This document shows, one piece after another, positions 50,371 to 60,195 of a stretch of 64,000 bases of DNA. The notes under the pieces were generated by a model. It saw only the letters and a program-made list of their open reading frames with translations, was not told the origin of the DNA and made no database searches. The DNA is from UMGS1251 sp036666555. GTDB lineage: Bacteria > Bacillota > Clostridia > Lachnospirales > Lachnospiraceae. A program made the position numbers and the translations under genes. Where the stretch lies: positions 60,923-124,922 of the forward strand of contig JAVWVS010000004.1 in the NCBI GenBank assembly GCA_036666555.1, given 5' to 3'. Numbering within the stretch: the first letter of the stretch is position 1; each line of letters begins with the position of its first letter.

Positions 50371-51063
50371 TTAGTATCCTGCGTCTGCAGGTGTGTCACC
50401 TACATACGCCTTCACACTCTCTTTCGTAATAAATTTTCCATCTGCACCAATTGGTTGCAGGGTATATGCTAATTTAATTTGTGGTACGGTAGCTTTCTTG
50501 TCATACACTTCACCTGTGTTAATGGCTGCTGCAATTTCAAGAGGTAATACCCCATTGTTAGGTGTAATTTGAGCATTGGACTTTACAGCATTGGTAGAAC
50601 TTGCTGCCGTAATAAATCCCTCTGTCTTGTCGAAAGTTTGCACGGCCAGATCGGTTAGATTGTCTCCGGTACCAAGGGACATATGAAAGTTACTCCTTGT
50701 GGTAGGAACTTTTGCAACATCCAGCGTCCAATCACTATTGGCAATTTTGGATACCACTAGTTTACTGACTGCGATGGAACTTGCACCTGCTTTTGCTGTA
50801 TTGGTAATTTGGTAGGCATTTGCTGCCGGAACGATAATTTTACTCCCTGCTGTATTCGTACTGTGATCTTGGGTAACCGCCAAGGTCACATAAAGTGGTA
50901 CCGTAAAGCTTACGGATTTGGTCAGGTTATCCGGATCATAATCGTAGACCTGAATACCCACCGAGGTTTCCCCTGCATCGGTGGTTGGTGCTGCTGCAAA
51001 AGTTGGCATGGACATGGAACAAGTTAACATAAGTGCTAAAATCAGTGCTACTCTTTTTTTCAT
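50371..51063 (-). CDS. Secreted WxL-like subunit of the surface cluster
   Basis: 230-residue secreted protein with a signal peptide (MKKRVALILALMLTCSMSM, cleavage near AAA) and a beta-rich domain. Motifs SVSFTVPLYVTLAVTQ, NSDWTLDVAKVP (a W-x-L motif) and IKLAYTLQPIGADG recall WxL-domain surface proteins, though the second Trp motif is missing. The last domain of the giant protein at 51746 shows the same strand order. Two hairpins follow, which suggests high expression, as for a major structural subunit. Function not known. Confidence 0.72.
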   Translation of the reverse strand: MKKRVALILALMLTCSMSMPTFAAAPTTDAGETSVGIQVYDYDPDNLTKSVSFTVPLYVTLAVTQDHSTNTAGSKIIVPAANAYQITNTAKAGASSIAVSKLVVSKIANSDWTLDVAKVPTTRSNFHMSLGTGDNLTDLAVQTFDKTEGFITAASSTNAVKSNAQITPNNGVLPLEIAAAINTGEVYDKKATVPQIKLAYTLQPIGADGKFITKESVKAYVGDTPADAGY

Positions 51064-51136
51064 AATCGTTACTCCTTTTTTATTTTATTATTTTTTTGTA
51101 CAATCTTTGGTCTTACTTTTTCCTGTGACAGCTCCC

Positions 51137-51676
51137 TTAGGTTTGTATGGTTAAGGTCAGTGCCATTTCTAAATTTGCCACCACCTCTTTGGTAGCGGGG
51201 TCTAATACTTCGATACACGCGGTGGCAGGATAATCTCCGGGAGGAAGGATAACCGAAAGTCTGTCCTCTGTCTTTTGCTCCCCGGGGCGTAGCACCGTAC
51301 CCGTATACACGGTTTCACCGGTATCATTTCGTTGGATGCTTACACGCATATCCTGCATGTTGGAGGGACCATTTCGAATTGCTAACAGTCCTTGGCTGTC
51401 TCCCGATGCAAAAATAGGTGTGGGATTGATTTCACAACTAAACATCCCTGCGTCCACTTGTGCCTGCAGATTCTTGGCAATTTCTTCTTCGCTTTGTTTT
51501 CCGGAAGCGGTCTTCTTCGCGTTTGGATCGGAAGGTGTTGTCTTTGGCCAAAATACGAATATCAGTACTGCCCCTATGATAATGGCCAGCACCATTGCCA
51601 TCTGCACTTTTTTATTTGATTTTTGTTTCTGTAACAGGGTAACTATCCCAGAGCCTTTTTCTGGCTCGTTCTCCAT
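51137..51676 (-). CDS. Membrane-anchored surface protein, paralog 1 of the cluster
   Basis: 179 residues with a start at 51676 (MENEPEKGSGIV; GGAGG 10 bases upstream). A basic N-terminus, a membrane segment (about 24-44), and an extracellular domain with QVDAGMFSCEINPTPIF, GTVLRPGEQ, LPPGDYPATACIEVLDPATKEVV follow the same pattern as the proteins at 47560, 49077 and 49647. It lies between the giant protein and the secreted subunit. Confidence 0.78.
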   Translation of the reverse strand: MENEPEKGSGIVTLLQKQKSNKKVQMAMVLAIIIGAVLIFVFWPKTTPSDPNAKKTASGKQSEEEIAKNLQAQVDAGMFSCEINPTPIFASGDSQGLLAIRNGPSNMQDMRVSIQRNDTGETVYTGTVLRPGEQKTEDRLSVILPPGDYPATACIEVLDPATKEVVANLEMALTLTIQT

Positions 51677-51745
51677 ATTGGCCTCACCTCCTTTTTTGTA
51701 CCACAAAATGGTATTTCGAATGATTCTCTATCTACAAGGTGAACG

Positions 51746-54700
51746 CTATGGTTGCACCGTAAAACGGTAGGACATGGTAAACAAATCCCAATCTTTCAGC
51801 CGCAATGGTATATCTGATGGATACGTTGCCGTAAAGGTAAATCCCACTCCATGGGGAACCTTTGGTCCCACCGGATTTCCATCTGAATCACAACCGCTAG
51901 GCATCGTTCCTAGCTCTAATGGAGTGGTGCTAATACTTGCCACCGCTGTTTCTGGGAACCCAAGTGATGAAGTCTTTTCTTGTATCTTTAGCCACATTTC
52001 ATTCTTTTTCGTTGGTGCTTGATTCACCAGTGCCAACTGATTCGTTGCCCCGCTTTTCACTGCGAAGTTCATAATCTCTGCTTTTACCGGTTTTACGCTT
52101 CGGTTTACAATAAAACAGCCTTCCTTAGGTGTAATCAGTTTATTGGTTTGCCCTTGTATAGCTGCCAGCCCAATCCAGGTCGGTACCGATACATTATAGA
52201 CATCCGTTAGCACCACGGTGGTTTCCCGTATATTCCCCAATTGATCTGAGGTATAAAGGTATAACCGCTGATCTGGTATTGCATTTGCTGTAACGGTTGA
52301 CTGCGCATCCGGGAATAAGGTCAATCTATTTTGTGTCTGTAAAGTGGTAAATCCATTTGTTCCACATAACGTAGTTCGTTCTTCTGTGGTTAGTCTATTG
52401 GTGGTCCAGCCTGCTTGATGCAGTCCCGATGCTTGATAAGTATATCCCGTTGCCGATGTTTTACCGGGGTCCGCTAAGGTAAGCGTTGCTGTGCTATCTG
52501 TGGAAATTGTCTGCGTTCCCGTCGGCTGATATTCTGCATCCATGGTTTTCTGACTGATGGAACCACCGCTTTGAGCAGTCACTTGTGTATAGGTGGAGCC
52601 TGTGGTATCTAATACGATCCCTGCCGTCTTCCCTCCATTGGTAACCACGTAGGCATACCAGACATCCGCTTCGTTACTGTTGGTTGCTACTGTACCAGTC
52701 ATGGTGCCTAAGATGGTATTGGCGGCACCTCCTCCCAGCGTAATAGGTACCTTATCTGCCGGTGCTGAGTTTCCTACTGTCCATGGGTTTTTCGTAAGAA
52801 AAGCTTCGCTAATCTCGGTATTCCCAATGTCTAGCTTCCCTGTCCCCGGTTGAATTGCAAATGCAAACTGCAAAGTCTTATTGGTTGTACTGCTATCTAT
52901 GGGAAGTGTATTTTGAATCACTGCCGTATGGACAATCTGTGGTGTCCCTGTTACATCGGATGCAAATTGTGCATAGTAATTCAGGTCCGCTCCTGTTGGA
53001 ATGATTATTTTCTGACCTGCCGGTGTAACTGCAGTTGTTCCGGTATCCGTAGCTGTCCATTGAGTAAATGCCCATTTTTTATCTAATATTACCGTATCCG
53101 GTACGTCCGAAGCATCCACAATCACAAATCTATTCGCACTTGTTGCTTTGGGGTCAAAGCCATTGGTATAAGTACCATCCGACTTTCGTTGTGGCAGTAC
53201 ACGTTTCACCAACTTCGTAGTATCGGCAAAACCGGCCACAGTTGTATCTGCTGATGCAATGTGAAACCCTACGGTCTTCTGCCATGCATCCGGTACCCCA
53301 TCGCCACCCTTTGTTGCATCATCATCTCTTAACCACTGTGCGGTCAGCGTGCTGTCTTCCACCACCTTGAACCGATCCACTGTAGGGTAATAGGTGCCGC
53401 TAATGCCGGTACCTTTGGTACCCGACCACCCTGCAAAGGCGTAGCCTTGGGTTTTTGCCTGATCCTGAAATTTCTCCGGGCAAGGCATTGCGGTTACCAT
53501 ACTGTTCAATTCCACATTTCGTTGGTAGACATCCGTTGCTGTTAGCGGTACAGAGCCTGCACTACCCACTTGGTAAGTGACATCCGCCACAAACTGCCAA
53601 TCTGGGGTCAATGTAATTTCTCTTGTATTTCCATAGACATCCTGCACATAAAGATAAACATTTTTCATAGCTTTCGCCTGTGCCCTGGTTACCGTGATAG
53701 AGTAAGCACTTACATTGCCTAGTAATGCCCCCTTTGCATTCGGTTTCACATCCTGCAATTGAGTCATATAGGCGGTAGAAGCACCTTCCGTCCAGTCTCC
53801 GTTCTTGGGTGGAGAGGAAAATGCGTTAGTTGGATAATCACCCAAACGATTCGGTTCCATGACACCACCCGATATAAATTGCTTTCCTCCACTCCAGCCG
53901 ATGCGGTAAATACCGCTTGGCGTATGAACGCCTCGATTCAGTTCTTCCAATGGAATGTGAAGTGTAAATTTCTTCTCATCTCCGATACCGGTATCGCGCA
54001 CTGCTTTTGGAGTCCTCCCAACGGCTGTGGTATCCGGAGAATACACATCCGGTACTGCAATTGCCCATGCGACTCCTGCGTAAGTCAAAGTGTAATAAGA
54101 TTCATTGGGGTCAATCGTAGTAGTTACGCTGCTGTAATAATGGGTATGTACTCCATCACCAATGCCATCCGAAGCAGCCGGAGCTGTATTTTCTTTTTGT
54201 GTAAAGGTAGTGGTAGTCGCTGTATACTTGCTTGCATTATTCATAGCAGCTCCCGCAGTCTTATCTGTCGCTGCCATAAAAGCATCGTACTGTGCTTTGC
54301 TTAGCAAAAATAACTTGTCTACCGAGCTAGTTCCATCTGCATTTAAATTCTCCGGGTCATAAATCAAACTGTCAAAATAAAGAGTTTTACTGCTACTTCC
54401 CGTTGTTTCCGAAGTGGGCATACCCACCCACGCAAGCTTTGTCGCTGGATTTTTGGGTAAGCCATATTCAATGATCGTCTGTGGTGCAGTGGTATCCGCT
54501 GTTCCAATTTCCATACTGGTGCTAAAGAACTGCTCTTTCGTAGGTGGTAGGGATGCCGCTGCAAAGACAATCAGATCGTCTCCTTTTACACGGTGATTCG
54601 TATTTTTTACATCCACTGTCAAAGTACTATTCTTGGTATTAGTATAGTTACCTGCTACCTGTAATGGAACAGAAGTACCGGTAGGTCCCGCATCCTTTGG

Positions 54701-57700
54701 AACAAGCAAGACCGAGTTGCTGCCTGCCGTTAGATTTCCTGCTTGAAAAATTGCTCCGGTAGTTGCATTTTGAAACTCCAGTACCCCATTATCTGCAAGA
54801 GTAAGATTGCCTGCATAGTTTACTCCATTGGTATCACGGCAACTCATCTCTTTGGTCACAGTTAAGTTCTTATTTACATTCACGTTGTCAAATTGAGTAA
54901 CCTGATCTACGGTAATGTTATTGTTAAAGTTACCAGTGGCTACGCCACCTGTATATAGTCCGGAAACAGTCTTAATCATACCGCCATTGACATCTACTGT
55001 GGCATCTCCCGTCACTTGCTTGCTCAGGTCTATAGACCCCGCTCTTATAGTGTCATAGATTCCGCTGTTAATCACCAGTCTGGCGCTTTCCGGTACCACT
55101 GTTAAAGTACTGACCGCTCCTCCATAGAGTGCCAAATCACTATTCGTCATACGGACACTTCCCGGTTGGTCATTGGCTACACCAAAGGCTCCCATGGTAA
55201 CGGTACAGCCATTGGCTGCTATGGATGGTGGACAATTTCCTCCAAATTTAAAACTTTCAAAGATAATCCCCTCGTTCTTAGCTGGGTCTGCGTGATGTAA
55301 TCCTAAAGTATTCGTTTCTGGAAGTTGTAAGGCTCTGTCATATTTGGCATGATTCTGTATATCCACCGTGTTTAGTTTTTTCATATCATTTTCCGTCAAT
55401 AACTCCGGTTTATTTTGTCCAATGCTGGAAAAGGAAATGGTTTTAAGCTTGCCCGAACCTGCGGTTTCTCCTTTAAAACTTTTCAATTTTTCAAGATCAT
55501 CGTGAATATCAGCGCCCTCTTCCATCACCAATTCCCCTAGTTTGTTATGATAGCCGATGGTATAGTCTTTGATAAAGTTAACCAGATATTTTTCACCCTT
55601 AGGTGCCGGATATTTCTCCATATCGTTTAACGCATCCCATAGGGTAATGTAGTCCGTGTAACGCATAGGGTCTGCTCCCGGCGCTCCATTGTGAGGTGCA
55701 GGGTAGACACGAACACTGGCATTTTTTGTTAGAAATACATAGCCATGACCGGCTGCGGTTCCATCCGGCATAGCATTTTTATTGTCCTGAATAATACCGG
55801 CCACAATGGAAATATGCTTATTGTACTGCGTTTTATCTGCATTTGCTGGGGTCTCAAACTTCAAAAGCTTGGTTCCATCCTGTGGTAGCACTTCTGGCAC
55901 AAGACCAATTTCAATAGGCGATTGACTTAATTGCCCCCTTACGGTAAGACCGGGGGTCTGAGTGGTGGCATTAACCAGCAACGTCCCACTATCTGCTACA
56001 TTTCCGCTAGACTTAATTTCATTGATACCATATCGATTCTGTGGATGCTTTAGTTGTAATTCGGTATTCTCTTGAAGCCAAAGGGTTCCCACCTTGGCTT
56101 TCGCCCCTGCATTGGCTGCATAAAAGGTGTCTGGGGCTCCCTGGAATAATACTTGTGTAGGTGCGGTAGTACCCTTTTCCAAAGTAAGCGTACTCCAGTT
56201 ACACATTGCATTCTTGACGGTAGTATCACATCCATCCTTAAAATCAATGGTACAGATTCTAGGTGTTACATTCACGGCTGAAGTAGGTGCTGCGCCACCG
56301 CCATAGATATTATCAATACTCTTTGCGGCCACTATCCGAAGTGCCAGGTCCTTGGTTCCACTGGTCAGTAATGGTCCCTTTTCATTTCCATTTCCCGGAG
56401 TGATGGTACCAAAAACAGCGTTCTTTGCATTGATGTTCAACGTTCCTCCACCATTTAAGGTTGCCCCTGTGTAGGTCGTATCTAAAGATGCTACCGTGGG
56501 GAATGTCTCAAAGCAAGTGTCATCCTTATTTTGTATGGTAATATTGCTACTTCCAAAGTTCCTTGCCTCTCCATAAGCATCTCCGATGATCGGGCTCTCA
56601 TTGAGATGAAAATTGTAATCCGCGGAAACCAATAAATGAATCTCACTTTTTCTGCCGATTCCACCACCATGCTGCGCAGTACCTTGGGTGGCGCCAATGA
56701 TATTATTCGCTGGTGTTGTTTGATCGCTACCAAACGTACCACCATAAATATAAAGTGCCGAAGCCCCGGTATTGCTCTGAGTTTCACCCCTTGCATCTAC
56801 ATCGGATAAAACCGTACCATATTTCCCATTATAAATCGTCACTGCACTATTATAATGATCCGTTTCCGAAAAGTTGGTTCTTCCACCATATATATTCATA
56901 TAGGACTTCGTATCTTGCTCTAATCCCGGACCAATTTGCAAATATCCCTCGTTCTGTCCCGCTGACATGGCCCGATAGGAAATAGGGGTAGTTACTGTAC
57001 TTCGCAAGCTGATATTTCGAAAGGTGGCAGGCACTGCCAATTGAATGTCCGTTGCAAGTAGGGTAAGTCCATTGGAAGACGGTGGTGCTGTATTCTTATA
57101 GAGGGTATTCCTGCCTGCTCCTTCGGTGCCAATGGCTTCCGGTGCATCTACTGTCTCTCCTGCACTTACTACTCCATCTCCCTTTCGTTCGTATCCTACA
57201 TCATTGCCCCAACCGGTGATAATGAGGCCGGCACACTGTGTTGCTGTAATTCCTGCCAAAGCAATATAATCAGCCGAGGTCATTGGATAAGGTTTGAGAA
57301 GCTTGATCTTAAACACTTCGTTTCCTTTGTTTGCATTTGTAATAGCCGTTTTCACTGCCGCAAAATCCGAACACGCTGTAGCTGTTGTAGAGGTAGAGGT
57401 CAGTTCAATGGGTAAATTCTGGGTGGGTCCTATGGTAATAAAATCTTTCGTACTATTTGTCTTATGGGCAACTGCGCCATCTACAGATGTTAAGTTGCCG
57501 ATCGTACCGACTTTTGTTGCAGCAACGGTATCATTTTCTCCCAGATAAAAAAATCCATAGTCTCCATTTGCCAGTGGAACCGAGTTGGGAGAAAGCCCTA
57601 TTTGCAGTTGATTGGGGGCTGCTTGTGCTGTGATTTTACCAAAGAGCATTCCCCCTGCCTTATTATCTTGTGTATAATTATCACAGGATAACGAAATACG

Positions 57701-60100
57701 TGAGGAGGCTTGTGCGTTCACATTTCCCATCATACAATTGGCTCCGCCTTGTGATACCGTTAAAGCACTGCCTGCTGCCAAATTCAGTTGTGGAAAGCCA
57801 TTGGTGTAATATGTGTTTTTATTCAGTTCCGTGATTGCTTGATCATATGTTTTCATTTTACCCAATACCATCTCAAAGTAGTTGACCGATAAATCCATAT
57901 TTTCTGCAATGTTCACCGTAGAAAACCAACTGACACCATTGAGTTGGACGGATTTACTAATGTTGAGGGTGGTTTTGTCATTGACGGAACAATCATGGGC
58001 TAACTGCTCATTCACACGGTTAGAGCCATTCACAGACTCTTTCACAGTTCCAATATCCATAATATTCACCGTAGCTGGATAGTTCGTGGTATTTTTTTTC
58101 GCCATACTACGTCCCCAAAGAGATTTCAGCGTAGTCTGAGGAGCATTAATATCCATCCTAACACTGGAATGATTGCCATCCAAGTCTAACACCGGATAGG
58201 AACCGTCTTCGCTTCCATCCGGTGAAGCAGCAATGTCTGTGCGGCTCATATCGATGGGTTGCTTGTAATAAGTCGTATCTAGAGTAAGCGTATCTGTCCC
58301 ATTTGGGAATAAAGAGCAAGAATAAACTCCCAATAATATAGCAGGAGGTGCTACAAAGGTTAATCCTTCCATCGGTTGCACCAACATGGAAACGATGCCC
58401 TTTGTGGAATATTTAACATTACCGTTTCCACCTTGCACATCATCATCCAGAGAATCTCCGACGACACAATTCCGGTATAAAATATCCGTATTACTATCCG
58501 TATTCGTTGTGCCACCGGCATAAAAGTTCCCACCATACAATTGGACCTGTTTGTCTCCGGTAATGATATATTGCTCGTCCATACTATTCCGTTGTTTTTG
58601 TGCATTAAAATAGCCCCCACAAACTTGATGATAGGTACCGGAAAATACTTCCAACTCTGTGCTACCATCATAAAGTGTCGTATCTGCGGGATCTCCCGTT
58701 TTGCCAAATAAATCAATATAGCTTCCTGCTGTATTCTCAACCCCTTCTCCCATCACCACTTTCTGACTGTAGGCATTGATTAAAATCTTGGACCCCGTTG
58801 CCGGAATGAGTTTCATATTACGAAAAGTGGTGGGTACACCTAAATCCACTTGTGTTGGCAAGGTAATGATACCGGCATCATCCGGTGCTCCTTGTAAACC
58901 TAGGCGAGTATTCGCTCCCCACGTTGCAGGATCTCGATTCCAAAGAGTATCGGCTCCGTCTGGATCACTCCAACTTGCACTTAAAGTCAGACTCTTTGCT
59001 TTGTCATTACCGGGAAGGTTCCCTCCTTTTCCGTCAAGCCTTCCCCCTAACCCATGAAATTTTGAAGTTTTACCTATATCCTCTATGGTTAGTTCCTGTT
59101 CCGCTTTACAGATAATAATACGGTAATCAATTTGGTTCCCTTGATTGCTATCAGCATCAATCGCATTCATCGTATCTATAAACTTATCATACCACTCATA
59201 GCTTCCGGGAACATTCCCCTGTTCCGGACTTGGTGATAGGAAGAACATTCCCTTTGGTACAGTGATCCCACCACTTCTGCCTCCTAAGACCGGTCCCATT
59301 GGAATTGCAGCTGGTTCGCCACCTGCTTTTTCCGTATAGATGGCTTCATTTTCCGGTTGGTGCAATAATGCACAGTCCGCACTATGACATTCTGCCTGTT
59401 CTCCTGCACCACAAGTACACACAATCGGATTGACCGACTGTGCAACACATGCTAAAAAGGCCTCGTCCTTGGTAAACGGCGATGCCATTAATTGTTCTGT
59501 CGTATAGGTCATGCCACCTGCTGCATCCGTCCATCCGGTTACAGGAAGTACTTCGCCGGTATCACTCACTATGACCGTGGGAAGTTGTTCTTTCGTGATT
59601 TTACTATTTGTAGGAATTTTCACTTTTACCTGAGCGGTTCCATCTGCAAAAGCAGCTGATGTTCCGTTTAGACCTGTTGTATCTATCGTAAATGTAATAC
59701 AGAGATTGGTTTCTATCACATGTACCATCCGGTTAAAAGAAATTGCAGTCGTATCTGCCTTCGGAGGCGTTGGTACACCTTCCGTTCCCGGTGTTGGCGA
59801 AGGTATCATCGGCGTCAACAAGTAAGCAACCGTATAGTCACCTACGGTATCCACACGAAAACCACCTTCGTCCGTAATGGATAACGTATATGCTGTAGTG
59901 TCATAAGTAATGTCTTGCATTAAATCATAAGTTTCCTGCGCTTTTGTTATCGTAAGTTCAGGAGCCGTATATACATTGGTTCCGGTATCTGCCGCACGGA
60001 CAACCTTTGGATAAACCGGCAACAACCCCAAAATCAAAGCAATGCAAAGAAATAATGCACTTATTTTTTTATAATAGAAAAGTATCCTTGTTTTCTTCAT
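51746..60100 (-). CDS. Giant secreted beta-helix/InlB-repeat surface protein
   Basis: 2784-residue protein with a signal peptide (to about residue 36, ending VVRAAD) and no wall-sorting signal. A Cys-rich motif (CTCGAGEQAECHSADC, near residue 225) is of a type seen in large Lachnospiraceae proteins. Three parallel-beta-helix modules are marked by VPTTFRNMKL (about 420), VPATFRNISL (about 1020) and IIFESFKFGG (about 1610). InlB-like repeats (GYAFAGWSGTKG, about 2220; KKWAFTQWTATD) follow. The last 145 residues (about 2637-2784) resemble the small secreted subunit at 50371. An adhesin or scaffold is likely; ligand unknown. AAAGGGG precedes the ATG. Confidence 0.82.
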   Translation of the reverse strand: MKKTRILFYYKKISALFLCIALILGLLPVYPKVVRAADTGTNVYTAPELTITKAQETYDLMQDITYDTTAYTLSITDEGGFRVDTVGDYTVAYLLTPMIPSPTPGTEGVPTPPKADTTAISFNRMVHVIETNLCITFTIDTTGLNGTSAAFADGTAQVKVKIPTNSKITKEQLPTVIVSDTGEVLPVTGWTDAAGGMTYTTEQLMASPFTKDEAFLACVAQSVNPIVCTCGAGEQAECHSADCALLHQPENEAIYTEKAGGEPAAIPMGPVLGGRSGGITVPKGMFFLSPSPEQGNVPGSYEWYDKFIDTMNAIDADSNQGNQIDYRIIICKAEQELTIEDIGKTSKFHGLGGRLDGKGGNLPGNDKAKSLTLSASWSDPDGADTLWNRDPATWGANTRLGLQGAPDDAGIITLPTQVDLGVPTTFRNMKLIPATGSKILINAYSQKVVMGEGVENTAGSYIDLFGKTGDPADTTLYDGSTELEVFSGTYHQVCGGYFNAQKQRNSMDEQYIITGDKQVQLYGGNFYAGGTTNTDSNTDILYRNCVVGDSLDDDVQGGNGNVKYSTKGIVSMLVQPMEGLTFVAPPAILLGVYSCSLFPNGTDTLTLDTTYYKQPIDMSRTDIAASPDGSEDGSYPVLDLDGNHSSVRMDINAPQTTLKSLWGRSMAKKNTTNYPATVNIMDIGTVKESVNGSNRVNEQLAHDCSVNDKTTLNISKSVQLNGVSWFSTVNIAENMDLSVNYFEMVLGKMKTYDQAITELNKNTYYTNGFPQLNLAAGSALTVSQGGANCMMGNVNAQASSRISLSCDNYTQDNKAGGMLFGKITAQAAPNQLQIGLSPNSVPLANGDYGFFYLGENDTVAATKVGTIGNLTSVDGAVAHKTNSTKDFITIGPTQNLPIELTSTSTTATACSDFAAVKTAITNANKGNEVFKIKLLKPYPMTSADYIALAGITATQCAGLIITGWGNDVGYERKGDGVVSAGETVDAPEAIGTEGAGRNTLYKNTAPPSSNGLTLLATDIQLAVPATFRNISLRSTVTTPISYRAMSAGQNEGYLQIGPGLEQDTKSYMNIYGGRTNFSETDHYNSAVTIYNGKYGTVLSDVDARGETQSNTGASALYIYGGTFGSDQTTPANNIIGATQGTAQHGGGIGRKSEIHLLVSADYNFHLNESPIIGDAYGEARNFGSSNITIQNKDDTCFETFPTVASLDTTYTGATLNGGGTLNINAKNAVFGTITPGNGNEKGPLLTSGTKDLALRIVAAKSIDNIYGGGAAPTSAVNVTPRICTIDFKDGCDTTVKNAMCNWSTLTLEKGTTAPTQVLFQGAPDTFYAANAGAKAKVGTLWLQENTELQLKHPQNRYGINEIKSSGNVADSGTLLVNATTQTPGLTVRGQLSQSPIEIGLVPEVLPQDGTKLLKFETPANADKTQYNKHISIVAGIIQDNKNAMPDGTAAGHGYVFLTKNASVRVYPAPHNGAPGADPMRYTDYITLWDALNDMEKYPAPKGEKYLVNFIKDYTIGYHNKLGELVMEEGADIHDDLEKLKSFKGETAGSGKLKTISFSSIGQNKPELLTENDMKKLNTVDIQNHAKYDRALQLPETNTLGLHHADPAKNEGIIFESFKFGGNCPPSIAANGCTVTMGAFGVANDQPGSVRMTNSDLALYGGAVSTLTVVPESARLVINSGIYDTIRAGSIDLSKQVTGDATVDVNGGMIKTVSGLYTGGVATGNFNNNITVDQVTQFDNVNVNKNLTVTKEMSCRDTNGVNYAGNLTLADNGVLEFQNATTGAIFQAGNLTAGSNSVLLVPKDAGPTGTSVPLQVAGNYTNTKNSTLTVDVKNTNHRVKGDDLIVFAAASLPPTKEQFFSTSMEIGTADTTAPQTIIEYGLPKNPATKLAWVGMPTSETTGSSSKTLYFDSLIYDPENLNADGTSSVDKLFLLSKAQYDAFMAATDKTAGAAMNNASKYTATTTTFTQKENTAPAASDGIGDGVHTHYYSSVTTTIDPNESYYTLTYAGVAWAIAVPDVYSPDTTAVGRTPKAVRDTGIGDEKKFTLHIPLEELNRGVHTPSGIYRIGWSGGKQFISGGVMEPNRLGDYPTNAFSSPPKNGDWTEGASTAYMTQLQDVKPNAKGALLGNVSAYSITVTRAQAKAMKNVYLYVQDVYGNTREITLTPDWQFVADVTYQVGSAGSVPLTATDVYQRNVELNSMVTAMPCPEKFQDQAKTQGYAFAGWSGTKGTGISGTYYPTVDRFKVVEDSTLTAQWLRDDDATKGGDGVPDAWQKTVGFHIASADTTVAGFADTTKLVKRVLPQRKSDGTYTNGFDPKATSANRFVIVDASDVPDTVILDKKWAFTQWTATDTGTTAVTPAGQKIIIPTGADLNYYAQFASDVTGTPQIVHTAVIQNTLPIDSSTTNKTLQFAFAIQPGTGKLDIGNTEISEAFLTKNPWTVGNSAPADKVPITLGGGAANTILGTMTGTVATNSNEADVWYAYVVTNGGKTAGIVLDTTGSTYTQVTAQSGGSISQKTMDAEYQPTGTQTISTDSTATLTLADPGKTSATGYTYQASGLHQAGWTTNRLTTEERTTLCGTNGFTTLQTQNRLTLFPDAQSTVTANAIPDQRLYLYTSDQLGNIRETTVVLTDVYNVSVPTWIGLAAIQGQTNKLITPKEGCFIVNRSVKPVKAEIMNFAVKSGATNQLALVNQAPTKKNEMWLKIQEKTSSLGFPETAVASISTTPLELGTMPSGCDSDGNPVGPKVPHGVGFTFTATYPSDIPLRLKDWDLFTMSYRFTVQP

Positions 60101-60134
60101 GTCATAAAATCCCCTTTAGAAAAATACTACCTTT

Positions 60135-60140
60135 ATTATA
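60135..60140 (-). promoter_or_regulatory. Possible -10 of the surface cluster promoter
   Basis: TATAAT on the minus strand, 34 bases before the giant gene's ATG, within the 95-base gap after lysA. I see no convincing -35, so the promoter may need an activator. Confidence 0.4.
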
Positions 60141-60195
60141 TCAAAGAAACCACGCAAAACCATATGGGCAACTGGAATACAATTAATTTTACCCT

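Noticed and set aside
53759..54304. Plus-strand open frame of 181 codons inside the giant gene
   Set aside because: Antisense shadow of the giant protein with Cys/His/Ile-rich nonsense composition.
60101..60195. Lysine riboswitch or other leader near lysA
   Set aside because: lysA follows pyk by 35 bases with no structured leader; the 95-base gap after lysA only shows a possible -10 for the giant gene.
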